Positions 18,366 to 26,539 of a stretch of DNA of 64,000 nucleotides are shown one piece after another. The translations under genes and the position numbers were made by a program. Numbering within the stretch: position 1 is the first letter of the stretch; each line of letters starts with the position of its first letter. The notes beneath the pieces were generated by a model, which worked only from the letters and a program-made list of their open reading frames with translations, was not told where the DNA came from and made no database searches. The DNA comes from Paracoccus denitrificans (lineage in GTDB: Bacteria; Pseudomonadota; Alphaproteobacteria; Rhodobacterales; Rhodobacteraceae). The stretch spans positions 1 through 64,000 of the forward strand of contig QFNE01000003.1 in NCBI GenBank assembly GCA_003240735.1, written 5' to 3'.

Positions 18366-18899
18366 CTACTCCCCGGGGACACGGCGCGTGCCCAGACGCG
18401 CTGTAAGGATGGCCGCCTGTGACGGCTCGATCGCGGCGATGATGCGCGCGCCCGTTTCGGGCTGAACACGCGCCAGAATCTCGGCGGCGAAATCTGGCGG
18501 CAGGGCGGATAGCACCTCGGCGGCCTCCGCAGGCTTCATCGCGTCATAGACGGCGATCAGCTGTTCGATCCCCCGGCCACGCGACTGCCCTGCGTCAGCG
18601 TCTGCATCCTTCAACGCCTTCTGCGCGCGCCGCAGCTGACCCAGCCGATCCTGAAGCGTCGACTGTGCCGCGGCCAGTTCGGCGCGGCGCCGCTCAAGAT
18701 CAGCGGCTGAACGGTCAAGCGCGTTGCGCCGCAAGGCCAGCTCCTGCGCCAAGGCCACAGCTTCAGGGACGTCGCCGCAGCCGTCCAGAAGGCTGGGTGT
18801 CGGCTTTTCATTTGCTTGTCCCGGTTTCAGTGCCTGCCCCGCCACGACGCCGGTTCCAAGGACGGTCGCCAGAATGACGATCGTTGCGATCTTACGCAT
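18366..18899 (-). CDS. MotE-like periplasmic flagellar motor chaperone (MgtE N-domain)
   Basis: A 177-residue protein with an N-terminal membrane anchor/signal (MRKIATIVILATVLGTGVVAG), a central coiled coil rich in Arg/Glu/Ala/Leu (about 60-105), and a C-terminal MgtE-N-like domain (MKPAEAAEVLSALPPDFAAEIL). This layout matches MotE, the chaperone of MotC in Rhizobiales, and its homologs in Rhodobacterales flagellar clusters. ATG at 18899 overlaps the previous gene by 8 bases. Confidence 0.8.
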   Translation of the reverse strand: MRKIATIVILATVLGTGVVAGQALKPGQANEKPTPSLLDGCGDVPEAVALAQELALRRNALDRSAADLERRRAELAAAQSTLQDRLGQLRRAQKALKDADADAGQSRGRGIEQLIAVYDAMKPAEAAEVLSALPPDFAAEILARVQPETGARIIAAIEPSQAAILTARLGTRRVPGE

Positions 18900-19227
18900 C
18901 AGCCCCTCCGACACTGCGGCGGCGGCGCAGGCTGCGGCGGGGTTGCGCGGCGGCAATCCCGCGCTGCAGCGCCCACAACGCCTGTTCAGCCTTGGCGCGG
19001 TCGATCTCAGCCGACAGCGCGCGGGTGGCCGCAGTCGCCTGCGTGGTGGCCGCTCCCATTGCATGCTCCAGCCGCGCGATCTCAGCCGCCATGACTGCAA
19101 TCGCACCACCTAGACCGGTTTCCAGATCGTTCAGCCGGGTCAGTTTGCGGGATAGCCACAGACATGTCAGGCCGACCACGATGGAAAGGATCATCAGCAA
19201 AAGCTGCATCAGGAACGCTGGTGTCAT
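18892..19227 (-). CDS. DUF6468-like flagellar-cluster membrane protein
   Basis: A 111-residue protein with one N-terminal transmembrane helix (about 5-25) followed by WLSRKLTRLNDLETGL and a helical region that may form a coiled coil, ending in an Arg-rich tail. The position between fliL and motE and the single-helix-plus-coil layout fit the DUF6468 family as I recall it. No catalytic feature is visible. Its ATG overlaps the fliL stop (ATGA). Confidence 0.65.
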   Translation of the reverse strand: MTPAFLMQLLLMILSIVVGLTCLWLSRKLTRLNDLETGLGGAIAVMAAEIARLEHAMGAATTQATAATRALSAEIDRAKAEQALWALQRGIAAAQPRRSLRRRRSVGGADA

Positions 19228-19694
19228 TGGACCCGGAACTCCGTGATCAGGACGTTGCGGACACCCTCAGGCCCAAGGATATAGCCCGCGCGCGTCGTCA
19301 GTTCGCCCCGCACCACCTCCAGAACGCCGCGGCGGGCAAACGCGGCGGGATCGATGTCGGACAGGAACGCCGTGAAAGCGTCGGTCAGGCGGGGTTGCAG
19401 CAGCCGAGCCTGGGCCAGATCCTGCGCGGGGGTTTCGATGACCACAGACATCGCCAGTGTGCGCGGCGGCGTCGCAGGTAGGCTGATCAGCAGGCGAGGA
19501 AGTTCTAAAAACGACGGCGCATCGACCACGTTCGCCGGCGCCTCGGCCTTATCCAGCATGGACAGTGGCGCCCAAACTCCCAGCACGGTCGAGGAAACGC
19601 CCGCCGCAATCGCCGCAGGTACCAGCATCAGGCGCACCAGCCCCCTTTTTCGCGCCACCGGGACGCTTGTGTCCGTCAATGCCAGATCGGTCAT
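19224..19694 (-). CDS. fliL: Flagellar basal body-associated protein FliL
   Basis: A 156-residue single-pass membrane protein: a short cytoplasmic N-terminus, a transmembrane helix at about 25-48, then a periplasmic stomatin-like domain ending in VRNVLITEFRVQ, the usual FliL C-terminus. FliL rings surround the stator and support torque. ATG at 19694 has a GGAG site seven bases upstream. It is the first gene of the leftward operon; the divergent fliF starts 114 bp away across a CtrA-like site. Confidence 0.85.
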   Translation of the reverse strand: MTDLALTDTSVPVARKRGLVRLMLVPAAIAAGVSSTVLGVWAPLSMLDKAEAPANVVDAPSFLELPRLLISLPATPPRTLAMSVVIETPAQDLAQARLLQPRLTDAFTAFLSDIDPAAFARRGVLEVVRGELTTRAGYILGPEGVRNVLITEFRVQ

Positions 19695-19735
19695 CGTGAT
19701 TCTCCGTCGCTTGGCCAAGGCTTAGCGCGACGGGG

Positions 19736-19750
19736 CTAACGCATTGTTAA
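19736..19750. promoter_or_regulatory. Candidate CtrA binding site in the fliL-fliF divergent region
   Basis: CTAA (19736-19739), seven bases, then TTAA (19747-19750); the other strand reads TTAA-N7-TTAG. This is one mismatch from the CtrA consensus TTAA-N7-TTAA and is nearly central in the 114-bp gap between the two flagellar operons. CtrA control of flagellar genes is well established in alphaproteobacteria including Rhodobacterales. Confidence 0.5.
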
Positions 19751-19808
19751 CGCGCACCATGTCATCAGTCGGTCATCGAGGGCCGGGCGATTCGGCGACG
19801 AGGTGGTG

Positions 19809-21389
19809 ATGCAGAAGCTCAGACAGTATTGGGACGCGCGAAGCGGCGGGCAGCGGGCCATTCTCGCGGCGGCGTTTCTGGCCACGTTTCTGGGAATCGT
19901 CGGGTTTGCCTGGATGGCGAATCGGACGCCGATGGCCCTTCTTTATGCGGGCCTCGATGGGACGTCGGCCGGCGCGATCGTAACCGAGATCGAGAAGTCG
20001 GGTCTGAAGTATGAAATTCGCGGCGATTCGATCTGGATCGACGCCAAGTCCCGTGACCAGATGCGGATGACGCTGGCGGGACAGGGGCTGCCTTCGGCGG
20101 GCGCGGCGGGGTATGAGATTCTGGACGGGATGTCCGGCTTCGGCACGACCTCGCAGATGTTCGACGCCGCCTATTGGCGTGCCAAGGAAGGCGAGCTTGC
20201 GCGCACGATCCTGTCGATTCCCCATGTCCGCTCGGCCCGGGTCCACATTGCCGTCCCTGCACGCCGCGGATCGCGGGCAGCCGAAGGCGGATCGGCGTCG
20301 GTCACACTGACCACCGACGGCAGCCCCATCGACCGCGCGCAGGCCCGTGCAATGGCGTTTCTTGTCTCATCAGGCGTTCCCGGCCTGACCGCGGCGCAGG
20401 TCACCATCATCGATGGCGCAAGGGGGATCGTGGCCGCCGACGACGCCCTGACCCCGCAGGACCGTGCGGACGAGATCAAGCGCAATGTCGAACGAATTCT
20501 GGAGCCCCATGTCGGCATCGGCAACGCCATCGTCGAGGCGCATCTGGACATCGTGACCGAGGCCGAGCAGCTGACCGAACAACGTTTCGACCCAAACCAG
20601 CGCGCGCTCATTTCTCAGGAAAGCGAGGAATCGACCGGGCAATCTCAGAACCAGGCGCAGGGCGCCGTGACGGCGGCTTCGAACCTGCCGGACAATGCGC
20701 CAAGCAAGGGCGACGAAAGCCGCAGCACCTCATCGGAGACGCGGCAGCGGTCCAATTTCGAAGTCAGCCGCACCGTCCGAGAGGTCACCCGTCAGCCCGG
20801 TGCGACCCGGCGCATGACCGTGGCTGTGCTGGTGAACGGGACCATGCAGACCGACGCGCAAGGCGCATCGACCCTTGCCCCACGGCCCGAGGCGGAGTTG
20901 CAGACCCTGCGCGAGCTTGTCGCCTCGGCCGTCGGGTTCGAGGAAGAGCGCGGCGATGTCGTCACCGTCAAATCGCTGCCCTTCGCGTCGCTGTCTGACG
21001 ATGGAACGACCGCCAGCCAGGGCGGCATCCTGTCGTCGCTGGACGCGAACGGATTGGCGCGACTGGGCATCATCGGGCTGGTCGTTCTGGCGCTTGCGTT
21101 CATGTCGCTGCGGGGGCTGAAAAAGCCGCTCCCGCCCGCGATGCCAACCGCTTTGGATGGATCGACGGGGGCGACGACGCCCGCGCTGGCTGCACCCGCG
21201 CCCGTGCCGATAGCCGAGGTGGACATGCGCGGTGGCACCAGTCTTGCCACGGCGATCCCCGATTTCGACTTCCCCGCGACGACCATCGCCACAGATCCCG
21301 TCGCCCGCCTGCGAGAGCTAATGAGAGAGCGAAAATCCGAAAGCCTGCAGCTTTTGAACGGCTGGATCGCCGAGAAGGAGAGTGCGTGA
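19809..21389 (+). CDS. fliF: Flagellar MS-ring protein FliF
   Basis: A 526-residue protein forming the membrane ring of the basal body. A transmembrane helix (about 17-38) is followed by LYAGLDGTSAGAIVTEIEKSG and the YscJ/FliF ring-building motif region, a disordered Ser/Gln/Asn-rich loop (about 270-320), a second transmembrane helix near 415-435, and a cytoplasmic tail that binds FliG. The ATG at 19809 has GAGG six bases upstream. Two in-frame GTG codons just before it are less likely starts. Confidence 0.95.
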   Translation: MQKLRQYWDARSGGQRAILAAAFLATFLGIVGFAWMANRTPMALLYAGLDGTSAGAIVTEIEKSGLKYEIRGDSIWIDAKSRDQMRMTLAGQGLPSAGAAGYEILDGMSGFGTTSQMFDAAYWRAKEGELARTILSIPHVRSARVHIAVPARRGSRAAEGGSASVTLTTDGSPIDRAQARAMAFLVSSGVPGLTAAQVTIIDGARGIVAADDALTPQDRADEIKRNVERILEPHVGIGNAIVEAHLDIVTEAEQLTEQRFDPNQRALISQESEESTGQSQNQAQGAVTAASNLPDNAPSKGDESRSTSSETRQRSNFEVSRTVREVTRQPGATRRMTVAVLVNGTMQTDAQGASTLAPRPEAELQTLRELVASAVGFEEERGDVVTVKSLPFASLSDDGTTASQGGILSSLDANGLARLGIIGLVVLALAFMSLRGLKKPLPPAMPTALDGSTGATTPALAAPAPVPIAEVDMRGGTSLATAIPDFDFPATTIATDPVARLRELMRERKSESLQLLNGWIAEKESA

Positions 21390-21949
21390 TGGGTTCGAAC
21401 ATTCTCCACTTGGAAAACTTTGCCGGGATAGATCGGACTGCGTCGCTCAGCCGGTTTTCCCTGCACGACGTCGACAGGGCCTATCGCCGCGGGTTTGACG
21501 ATTGCAGCCTGCAGACGCGCGCGCAGGACGCGGCGGCGGTGTGCGCCGCGCTGACGGAATTCAGCGCCGATCTTGACCGCGCCCGGTCCGACAAGACACG
21601 CGCCCGGGCCGAGGCGGTCGAGGCAATTGCACCGATGATCGATGCGCTGGTCACAGGCGCCGTTCCCGCCGTGGCGCGCGGTCGCATGCAGGCGGCAGTG
21701 CTGTCCGAACTGCGCCGCCTTTCTGAAAGCGCGACAAACGTCAGCGGACGGCTGCGCTGCGATATGGCCACCGCGCCATTTCTGGAACGCTGCCTGCAGG
21801 AAACGGGCGTCCCTGACCTCGTGATCGACGCCACCGCCCCCGATGGCGTCGTCGAGGCGCTGATCGATGGCGGCAAGGTCGTCTTCGACGAGGCCGCGGT
21901 CGCCCGCGATCTGGAACGCCTGATCACCGAGATTCTGGAGGACCGCTAA
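21389..21949 (+). CDS. FliH-like flagellar assembly protein
   Basis: A 186-residue soluble protein between fliF and fliN. An N-terminal conserved-looking HLENFAGIDR segment, a helical Ala/Arg-rich middle, and a C-terminal VPDLVIDATAPDGVVEALIDGGKVVFDEAA domain resemble the FliH C-domain that binds the export ATPase FliI. Assignment rests mostly on position and size. It starts with an ATG sharing a base with the fliF stop (TGATG), behind an AAGGAGAG ribosome site. Confidence 0.6.
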   Translation: MGSNILHLENFAGIDRTASLSRFSLHDVDRAYRRGFDDCSLQTRAQDAAAVCAALTEFSADLDRARSDKTRARAEAVEAIAPMIDALVTGAVPAVARGRMQAAVLSELRRLSESATNVSGRLRCDMATAPFLERCLQETGVPDLVIDATAPDGVVEALIDGGKVVFDEAAVARDLERLITEILEDR

Positions 21950-21952
21950 GCC

Positions 21953-22207
21953 ATGGACGACACCGCAACCCTGATCGCCACTGATCACATTCAGGTCGAA
22001 CTGACGATCCGGCTGGGCCGGACACAGCTGTCGATCCAGCAGCTTTCGGCGCTGCGCCCCGACGATGTTCTGGCGCTGGATCGGGGTCTGGATGACGGCG
22101 TCGAAATCTGCGTCGGCGAGCGCGTCATCGCGCGGGGGATGCTGGTCGATGACGGCACCGAGGATGGTGGGCTGGCCGTCAAGGTTCTGCCGGCTGCCGG
22201 AGGCTGA
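21953..22207 (+). CDS. fliN: Flagellar motor switch protein FliN (short form)
   Basis: An 84-residue protein consisting of just the SpoA/FliN C-terminal domain: VELTIRLGRTQLSIQQLSALRPDDVLALDRGLDDGVEICVGERVIARGMLV. FliN forms the lower C-ring and takes part in direction switching and export. Proteobacterial FliN are often 100-140 residues, so this is a minimal form, common in Rhodobacterales. Three bases separate it from the gene before and three from fliP after. Confidence 0.9.
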   Translation: MDDTATLIATDHIQVELTIRLGRTQLSIQQLSALRPDDVLALDRGLDDGVEICVGERVIARGMLVDDGTEDGGLAVKVLPAAGG

Positions 22208-22210
22208 CGA

Positions 22211-22996
22211 ATGGGCACGCGCGCGATCCTATGGAGGGCGGGACTGGCAACGTTCGGCACGGTTTGGCCGCTGCTGGGTTGGGCGCAGGACACGGCCCCT
22301 TCGGTCGCGGCACTGGGTCAGGCAGCGCAGCAGGGTCTGGGCGGCAACGCCATCCTGTTGCTGGGGTTGTTGACCACGCTGTCCCTGGCCCCGGCCCTTG
22401 CGGTCATGGTCACCTGCTTTCCCTTCGTCGTGACGGTGCTGTCGATCCTGCGGCAGTCCATTGGCCTGCAGCAGGCCCCCCCAAACATGCTGATCGTCAG
22501 CCTCGCCCTGTTTCTGACGTGGTTCGTGATGGACCCGGTCTTGCGGGATGCATGGGACAGCGCGGGTCGCCCGCTTCGCGATGGGGAAATCCAGCTGGAT
22601 CAGGCACTTGATCGCGGCATCCGTCCGTTTCAGTTGTTCATGGCCGAACGCGTCAACCCGGATATCCTGGACGCAATGGCGGACGTCGCGCCGCAACGCG
22701 CATCACCTGATCCGGCTCTGGCGCAGTCAGAACCGGCGGACGCCGCACCGCGCCTATCCGTTCTGATCCCGGCCTTCATGCTATCCGAAATCCAGCGGGC
22801 GTTCGAGATTGGATTCCTCGTGTCGCTGCCGTTTCTGATCATCGATCTGGTGGTCTCTGCCGTGCTCATGTCCATGGGGATGATGATGGTCCCGCCTGCA
22901 GTGGTGGCCCTGCCCTTCAAGCTTGCGTTCTTTGTCATCGTGGATGGCTGGTCGCTTGTCGCCGGGGCGCTGGTGCGCAGCTATGGCGGGGGCTAG
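22211..22996 (+). CDS. fliP: Flagellar export pore protein FliP
   Basis: A 261-residue membrane protein. An N-terminal cleavable signal ends near WAQ (about 26). The conserved core follows: PALAVMVTCFPFVVTVLSILRQSIGLQQAPPNMLIVSLALFLT, a long periplasmic loop (about 120-185), then LIPAFMLSEIQRAFEIGFLVSLPFLIIDLVVS and VPPAVVALPFKLAFFV. With FliQ and FliR it builds the flagellar export pore. Last gene of the rightward arm; no terminator was clear in the 106 bp before kynU. Confidence 0.96.
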   Translation: MGTRAILWRAGLATFGTVWPLLGWAQDTAPSVAALGQAAQQGLGGNAILLLGLLTTLSLAPALAVMVTCFPFVVTVLSILRQSIGLQQAPPNMLIVSLALFLTWFVMDPVLRDAWDSAGRPLRDGEIQLDQALDRGIRPFQLFMAERVNPDILDAMADVAPQRASPDPALAQSEPADAAPRLSVLIPAFMLSEIQRAFEIGFLVSLPFLIIDLVVSAVLMSMGMMMVPPAVVALPFKLAFFVIVDGWSLVAGALVRSYGGG

Positions 22997-23102
22997 CCGG
23001 CTTGCGCCTGTGCGCCTTTGCCCCATCGCCAATCCGGTCTTTCTTGGCTAAGGCCGATGACAGGCTAATCGCCACGGCGGCGATAGCACGGGGCGCTCTC
23101 CA

Positions 23103-24299
23103 ATGACTGATTTTGCCAGAACCAAAGCGATGTTCGATCTGCCGTCCGGGGTGACCTACCTCGACGGCAATTCGCTGGGACCGCTGCCTCGCGCGGCTGT
23201 GGCGCGCGTCAGCAACATGATGGCCGCTGAATGGGGCAAGCTGCTGATCACCGGTTGGAACAAGGCGGGTTGGCACACGCAACCGGGCCGGGTCGGCGAC
23301 CGGATCGCGCGTCTGATTGGGGCGGGACCCGGGCAGGTGGTCATCGGGGACACGCTGTCGATCAAGGTGTTTCAGGCTGTGTCGGCGGCACTTGCATTGC
23401 GGCCAGATCGGCACGTCATCCTGTCTGACACCGGCAATTTCCCGTCCGACCTGTACGTCGTCCAAGGCCTTGCCCAGGCGATGGGGGCAGAGCTGCGCAC
23501 CGTTGCACCCCATGATGTCGCCGCCGAAGTTGCCCGCCTTGGCGACAGCCTTGCCGTTCTGATGCTGACCGAGGTCGATTATGTCACGGGCCGGCGTCAT
23601 GACATGGCCGCGCTGACCGACGTCGCTCATGATGTCGGGGCCCTGACGGTCTGGGATCTGGCTCATTCGGCAGGCGCAGTCGATGTTGATCTGATCGGGT
23701 CAGACGCCGATTTTGCCGTGGGCTGCACCTACAAGTATCTGAACGGCGGCCCAGGCGCGCCTGCGTTCATCTGGACCGCACCGCGCCACGCAGATGACGC
23801 CCGCGCGCTGTTGCAGGGTTGGCAAGGCCACGCCGCGCCGTTTGATTTCGACCGCACCTATCAACCCGCGGGCGGCATCGCACGGATGCGGGTGGGCACG
23901 CCGCCGGTGATCGCCACCGCCGCCCTTGATGCTGCGCTGGATGTCTGGGACGGGGTCGACATGGCGGACATACGCGCCGCCTCGATCACGCTGACGCAGG
24001 CCTTCATCGCGGCGGTTGAGGCGAAATGCCCTGATCTGAAACTGCTTTCCCCACGCGATCCGAATGCGCGCGGCTCTCAGGTCAGCTTCTCTCATCCTGA
24101 GGGGTATGCGATCATGCAGGCGCTGATCGAGCGGGGGGTGATCGGCGACTTCAGGGCACCAAGCGGGATCCGTTTCGGCTTTGCGCCACTTTACAACACG
24201 CTGGACGATGTCGTGCGCGCGGTGGATACTCTGGCAGACATCATGGACAAAAATGTCTGGGACGACCCACGTTATCGTGTGCGCGCCGCTGTGACGTAG
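23103..24299 (+). CDS. kynU: Kynureninase
   Basis: A 398-residue PLP enzyme of aminotransferase fold type I that cleaves kynurenine to anthranilate and alanine. It starts with the conserved YLDGNSLGPLP, has SDTGNFPSDLYVVQGL, an Asp in VWDLAHSAGAVDVDL, and the PLP lysine in CTYKYLNGGPGAPAF (Lys211). GDFRAPSGIRFGFAPLYNTLDDV is the usual C-terminal domain. Tryptophan dioxygenase and formamidase genes are not next to it. Placed between flagellar and efflux genes and probably transcribed alone. Confidence 0.95.
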   Translation: MTDFARTKAMFDLPSGVTYLDGNSLGPLPRAAVARVSNMMAAEWGKLLITGWNKAGWHTQPGRVGDRIARLIGAGPGQVVIGDTLSIKVFQAVSAALALRPDRHVILSDTGNFPSDLYVVQGLAQAMGAELRTVAPHDVAAEVARLGDSLAVLMLTEVDYVTGRRHDMAALTDVAHDVGALTVWDLAHSAGAVDVDLIGSDADFAVGCTYKYLNGGPGAPAFIWTAPRHADDARALLQGWQGHAAPFDFDRTYQPAGGIARMRVGTPPVIATAALDAALDVWDGVDMADIRAASITLTQAFIAAVEAKCPDLKLLSPRDPNARGSQVSFSHPEGYAIMQALIERGVIGDFRAPSGIRFGFAPLYNTLDDVVRAVDTLADIMDKNVWDDPRYRVRAAVT

Positions 24300-24330
24300 G
24301 GTTTCTGCGGCAAGGCAAGACGGCCTACGT
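24294..24330. repeat. Inverted repeat between kynU and the RND operon
   Basis: ACGTAGG (24294-24300, overlapping the kynU stop codon) and CCTACGT (24324-24330) are a perfect 7-bp inverted repeat, 23 bases apart, just before the efflux adaptor gene (ATG 24360). It could be a paired operator half-site arrangement or an RNA hairpin; no T tract follows. Confidence 0.35.
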
Positions 24331-24359
24331 TACACGACCAAAACCGACGGAGATGAAAG

Positions 24360-25442
24360 ATGCGGCGGCTTCTGATTTCGGCAACGGTGGCCCCGACATT
24401 CGTCTTGTGGGGCCTGTTTCCCCCGTCAGCGATTGCCCAACCCACGACAACACCCCTGCGCGTCGAATACGTCACCGTATCGGACACGCCGCTGACGTTT
24501 GACCTGACACTGACCGGCACGATTGAGGCGCGCGACAGCGTCAGCCTGGGTTTTCGCACCGGTGGCCGGGTAATCGAGATGCTGGTGTCGGAAGGTGACG
24601 TGGTCAAAGCCGGCCAACCCTTGGGCAGCGTCGATGCAGTCCAGCAGAACCAGTCCCTTCAGGTCGCGCAGGCCGCTCTGGATTCCGCCAATGCCAGCCG
24701 AGAACAGGCCGTTCAGGCCGCCGACCGTGCAGCCGCCCTTTTGCGCCGCGGCATCGGCACCCGCGCAGCCAGCGACGCCGCGAATGAGGCCCTGTCAAGC
24801 GCCGAGGGCGCGGTCTCGCAGGCTACATCCCAAGTCGAACAGGCGACCCGCACCGCCGAGGATACCGTCCTGCGCGCGCCATCGGACGCAGTCGTGACCG
24901 CGCGCATGGTCGATCCGGGCCAGATCGTCGGTGCCGCGCAACCCGCGCTTGCGCTGGCGGCGCTGGACGGTCTGAACGCCGTCTTCCAGACGCCCGATCT
25001 GCCGCATCTGAACGACGCGTTGGACGATCAGGTCGATCTGCAACCCTTGGACTACCCCACCCGCCACATGAGCGGCACGGTGTCCGAAATCGCCCCGTTC
25101 GTTGACCCGCAGACCGGTTCAGTGGCCGTGCGCGTCCGGATTGACCAGCAAGCGGTAGATGCCGGTCTGTTGGGCGGCGCCGTGCGTGGCACGATCCGCC
25201 TGCCTGCCGGAACCGGCATCGCCATTCCCTGGACCGCCGTCACCGCCGTTGGGCGGGACACCGCCGTCTGGCTGGTTGACGCCGACAATCGCGTGAAACT
25301 GCAACCGGTCCAGGTCGCGCGGTTTCAGGACGGGCAGGTCGTTCTGAACGGTGGGCTGAAACAGGGGCAGGTGATCGTGGGCGAAGGCTCTCACCTGCTT
25401 TATCCCGACCGGCTGGTCGAAAAGGCCGAGGTGACGCGATGA
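24360..25442 (+). CDS. RND efflux periplasmic adaptor subunit, first of two
   Basis: A 360-residue membrane-fusion protein. A signal peptide (about 1-26, ending SAIAQ) precedes LTGTIEARDSVSLGFRTGGRVIEMLVSEGDVVKAGQPLG, the biotinyl-lipoyl half motif. An alpha-helical hairpin rich in Ala/Gln follows (about 95-165), then the second lipoyl half and beta-barrel. It bridges the inner-membrane RND pump and an outer-membrane channel. Ribosome site GAGATG upstream; stop overlaps the next adaptor start (ATGA). Confidence 0.9.
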   Translation: MRRLLISATVAPTFVLWGLFPPSAIAQPTTTPLRVEYVTVSDTPLTFDLTLTGTIEARDSVSLGFRTGGRVIEMLVSEGDVVKAGQPLGSVDAVQQNQSLQVAQAALDSANASREQAVQAADRAAALLRRGIGTRAASDAANEALSSAEGAVSQATSQVEQATRTAEDTVLRAPSDAVVTARMVDPGQIVGAAQPALALAALDGLNAVFQTPDLPHLNDALDDQVDLQPLDYPTRHMSGTVSEIAPFVDPQTGSVAVRVRIDQQAVDAGLLGGAVRGTIRLPAGTGIAIPWTAVTAVGRDTAVWLVDADNRVKLQPVQVARFQDGQVVLNGGLKQGQVIVGEGSHLLYPDRLVEKAEVTR

Positions 25443-26539
25443 CACGCCATCTGTTCGTTGTGATAGCGGCCCTGACGCTTTTGACCCAACCCGCAGTGGC
25501 CCTGACCCTGCCCTGGCAGAAAGAGGCCGCCCCCGCCCCGATGCCGCCCCGCCCAGTGGTGACCGAGCTGGTGTCGGAGCTGCCTGAACTGGCGCGCACG
25601 GTGCCGGGTGTGATCGCCGCATCGAACACGGCCGATCTGGCGTTCCAGACTTTGGGTACCATCACTCAGCGCCCGGTCGACGTGGGGGATGAGGTCAAGG
25701 CGGGCCAGATTCTGGCGCGGCTGAACCCTGACGATCTGGAAAGCGACGTTCGCGCCGCGATCGCCGGTCGTGACGCGGCCCGCGTCCAGTTGCAGACCGC
25801 GCTGTCCACGGCCGAACGCACCCGCGCGCTGGCCGAACGCAACGTCGCCTCGACCGCGCAGCTGGAGGAGGCCGAGCGTGCCTTGTCCGCCGCGCAGGCG
25901 CAGGTCAGGCAGACGGAATCCCAGCTGACGCAGGCCGAGGCCGCGCAGGGCTTTGCCGATATCACCGCCCCGTTCGACGGTGTGATCACAGCGGTTCAGA
26001 AGGACGTCGGCACGTTGGTCGCCGCAGGTGACACGATCATGACGCTTGCTTCGGTCAATGATCTTGAGGCGGATATCGACCTGCCCGAACCGATGCTCGC
26101 CAATATCGAGCCTGGCACCGGTTTTGTCGTTCGTCCTGAACGGGAGGAGGACGACCGTCGCACCCCGGCCGTCGTTCAACGGATCGACCCGCTGGCCGAT
26201 CTGGCCACCCGCACCCGCCGCGTCCACCTGAAGATGGAGGATGCGTCAGGCTACCGCATCGGCGCACTGATCCGCGCCAACATCGCCAGTGACGGGGGCG
26301 CGATCCTGACACTGCCCCGCACGGCCATCGTATCGGGTGCAGACGGCGAACAGGCCATCTGGCTGGTCAATCGCCAGGGCGACAAGGCCACCGTCAGCAG
26401 CCACCCCATCACCACGGGGCAGGAATATCTTGGCCGCGTGCAGGTCACATCAGGGCTGGAGAAGGGGCAGGAGGTCGTCGTGCGCGGCGCCAACTCCCTG
26501 ACCGAAGGACAGGCTGTCGGAAGGGCCGTTGAACCATGA
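25439..26539 (+). CDS. RND efflux periplasmic adaptor subunit, second of two
   Basis: A 366-residue membrane-fusion protein with a signal peptide (about 1-21), lipoyl motif LAFQTLGTITQRPVDVGDEVKAGQILARL, a helical hairpin of TAQLEEAERALSAAQAQVRQTESQLTQAEAA type (about 125-170), and beta-barrel with ITAPFDGVITAVQKDVGTLVAAGDTI. It is clearly divergent from the first adaptor, so this operon makes two distinct adaptors for one pump. It overlaps both neighbours by four bases. Confidence 0.9.
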   Translation: MTRHLFVVIAALTLLTQPAVALTLPWQKEAAPAPMPPRPVVTELVSELPELARTVPGVIAASNTADLAFQTLGTITQRPVDVGDEVKAGQILARLNPDDLESDVRAAIAGRDAARVQLQTALSTAERTRALAERNVASTAQLEEAERALSAAQAQVRQTESQLTQAEAAQGFADITAPFDGVITAVQKDVGTLVAAGDTIMTLASVNDLEADIDLPEPMLANIEPGTGFVVRPEREEDDRRTPAVVQRIDPLADLATRTRRVHLKMEDASGYRIGALIRANIASDGGAILTLPRTAIVSGADGEQAIWLVNRQGDKATVSSHPITTGQEYLGRVQVTSGLEKGQEVVVRGANSLTEGQAVGRAVEP

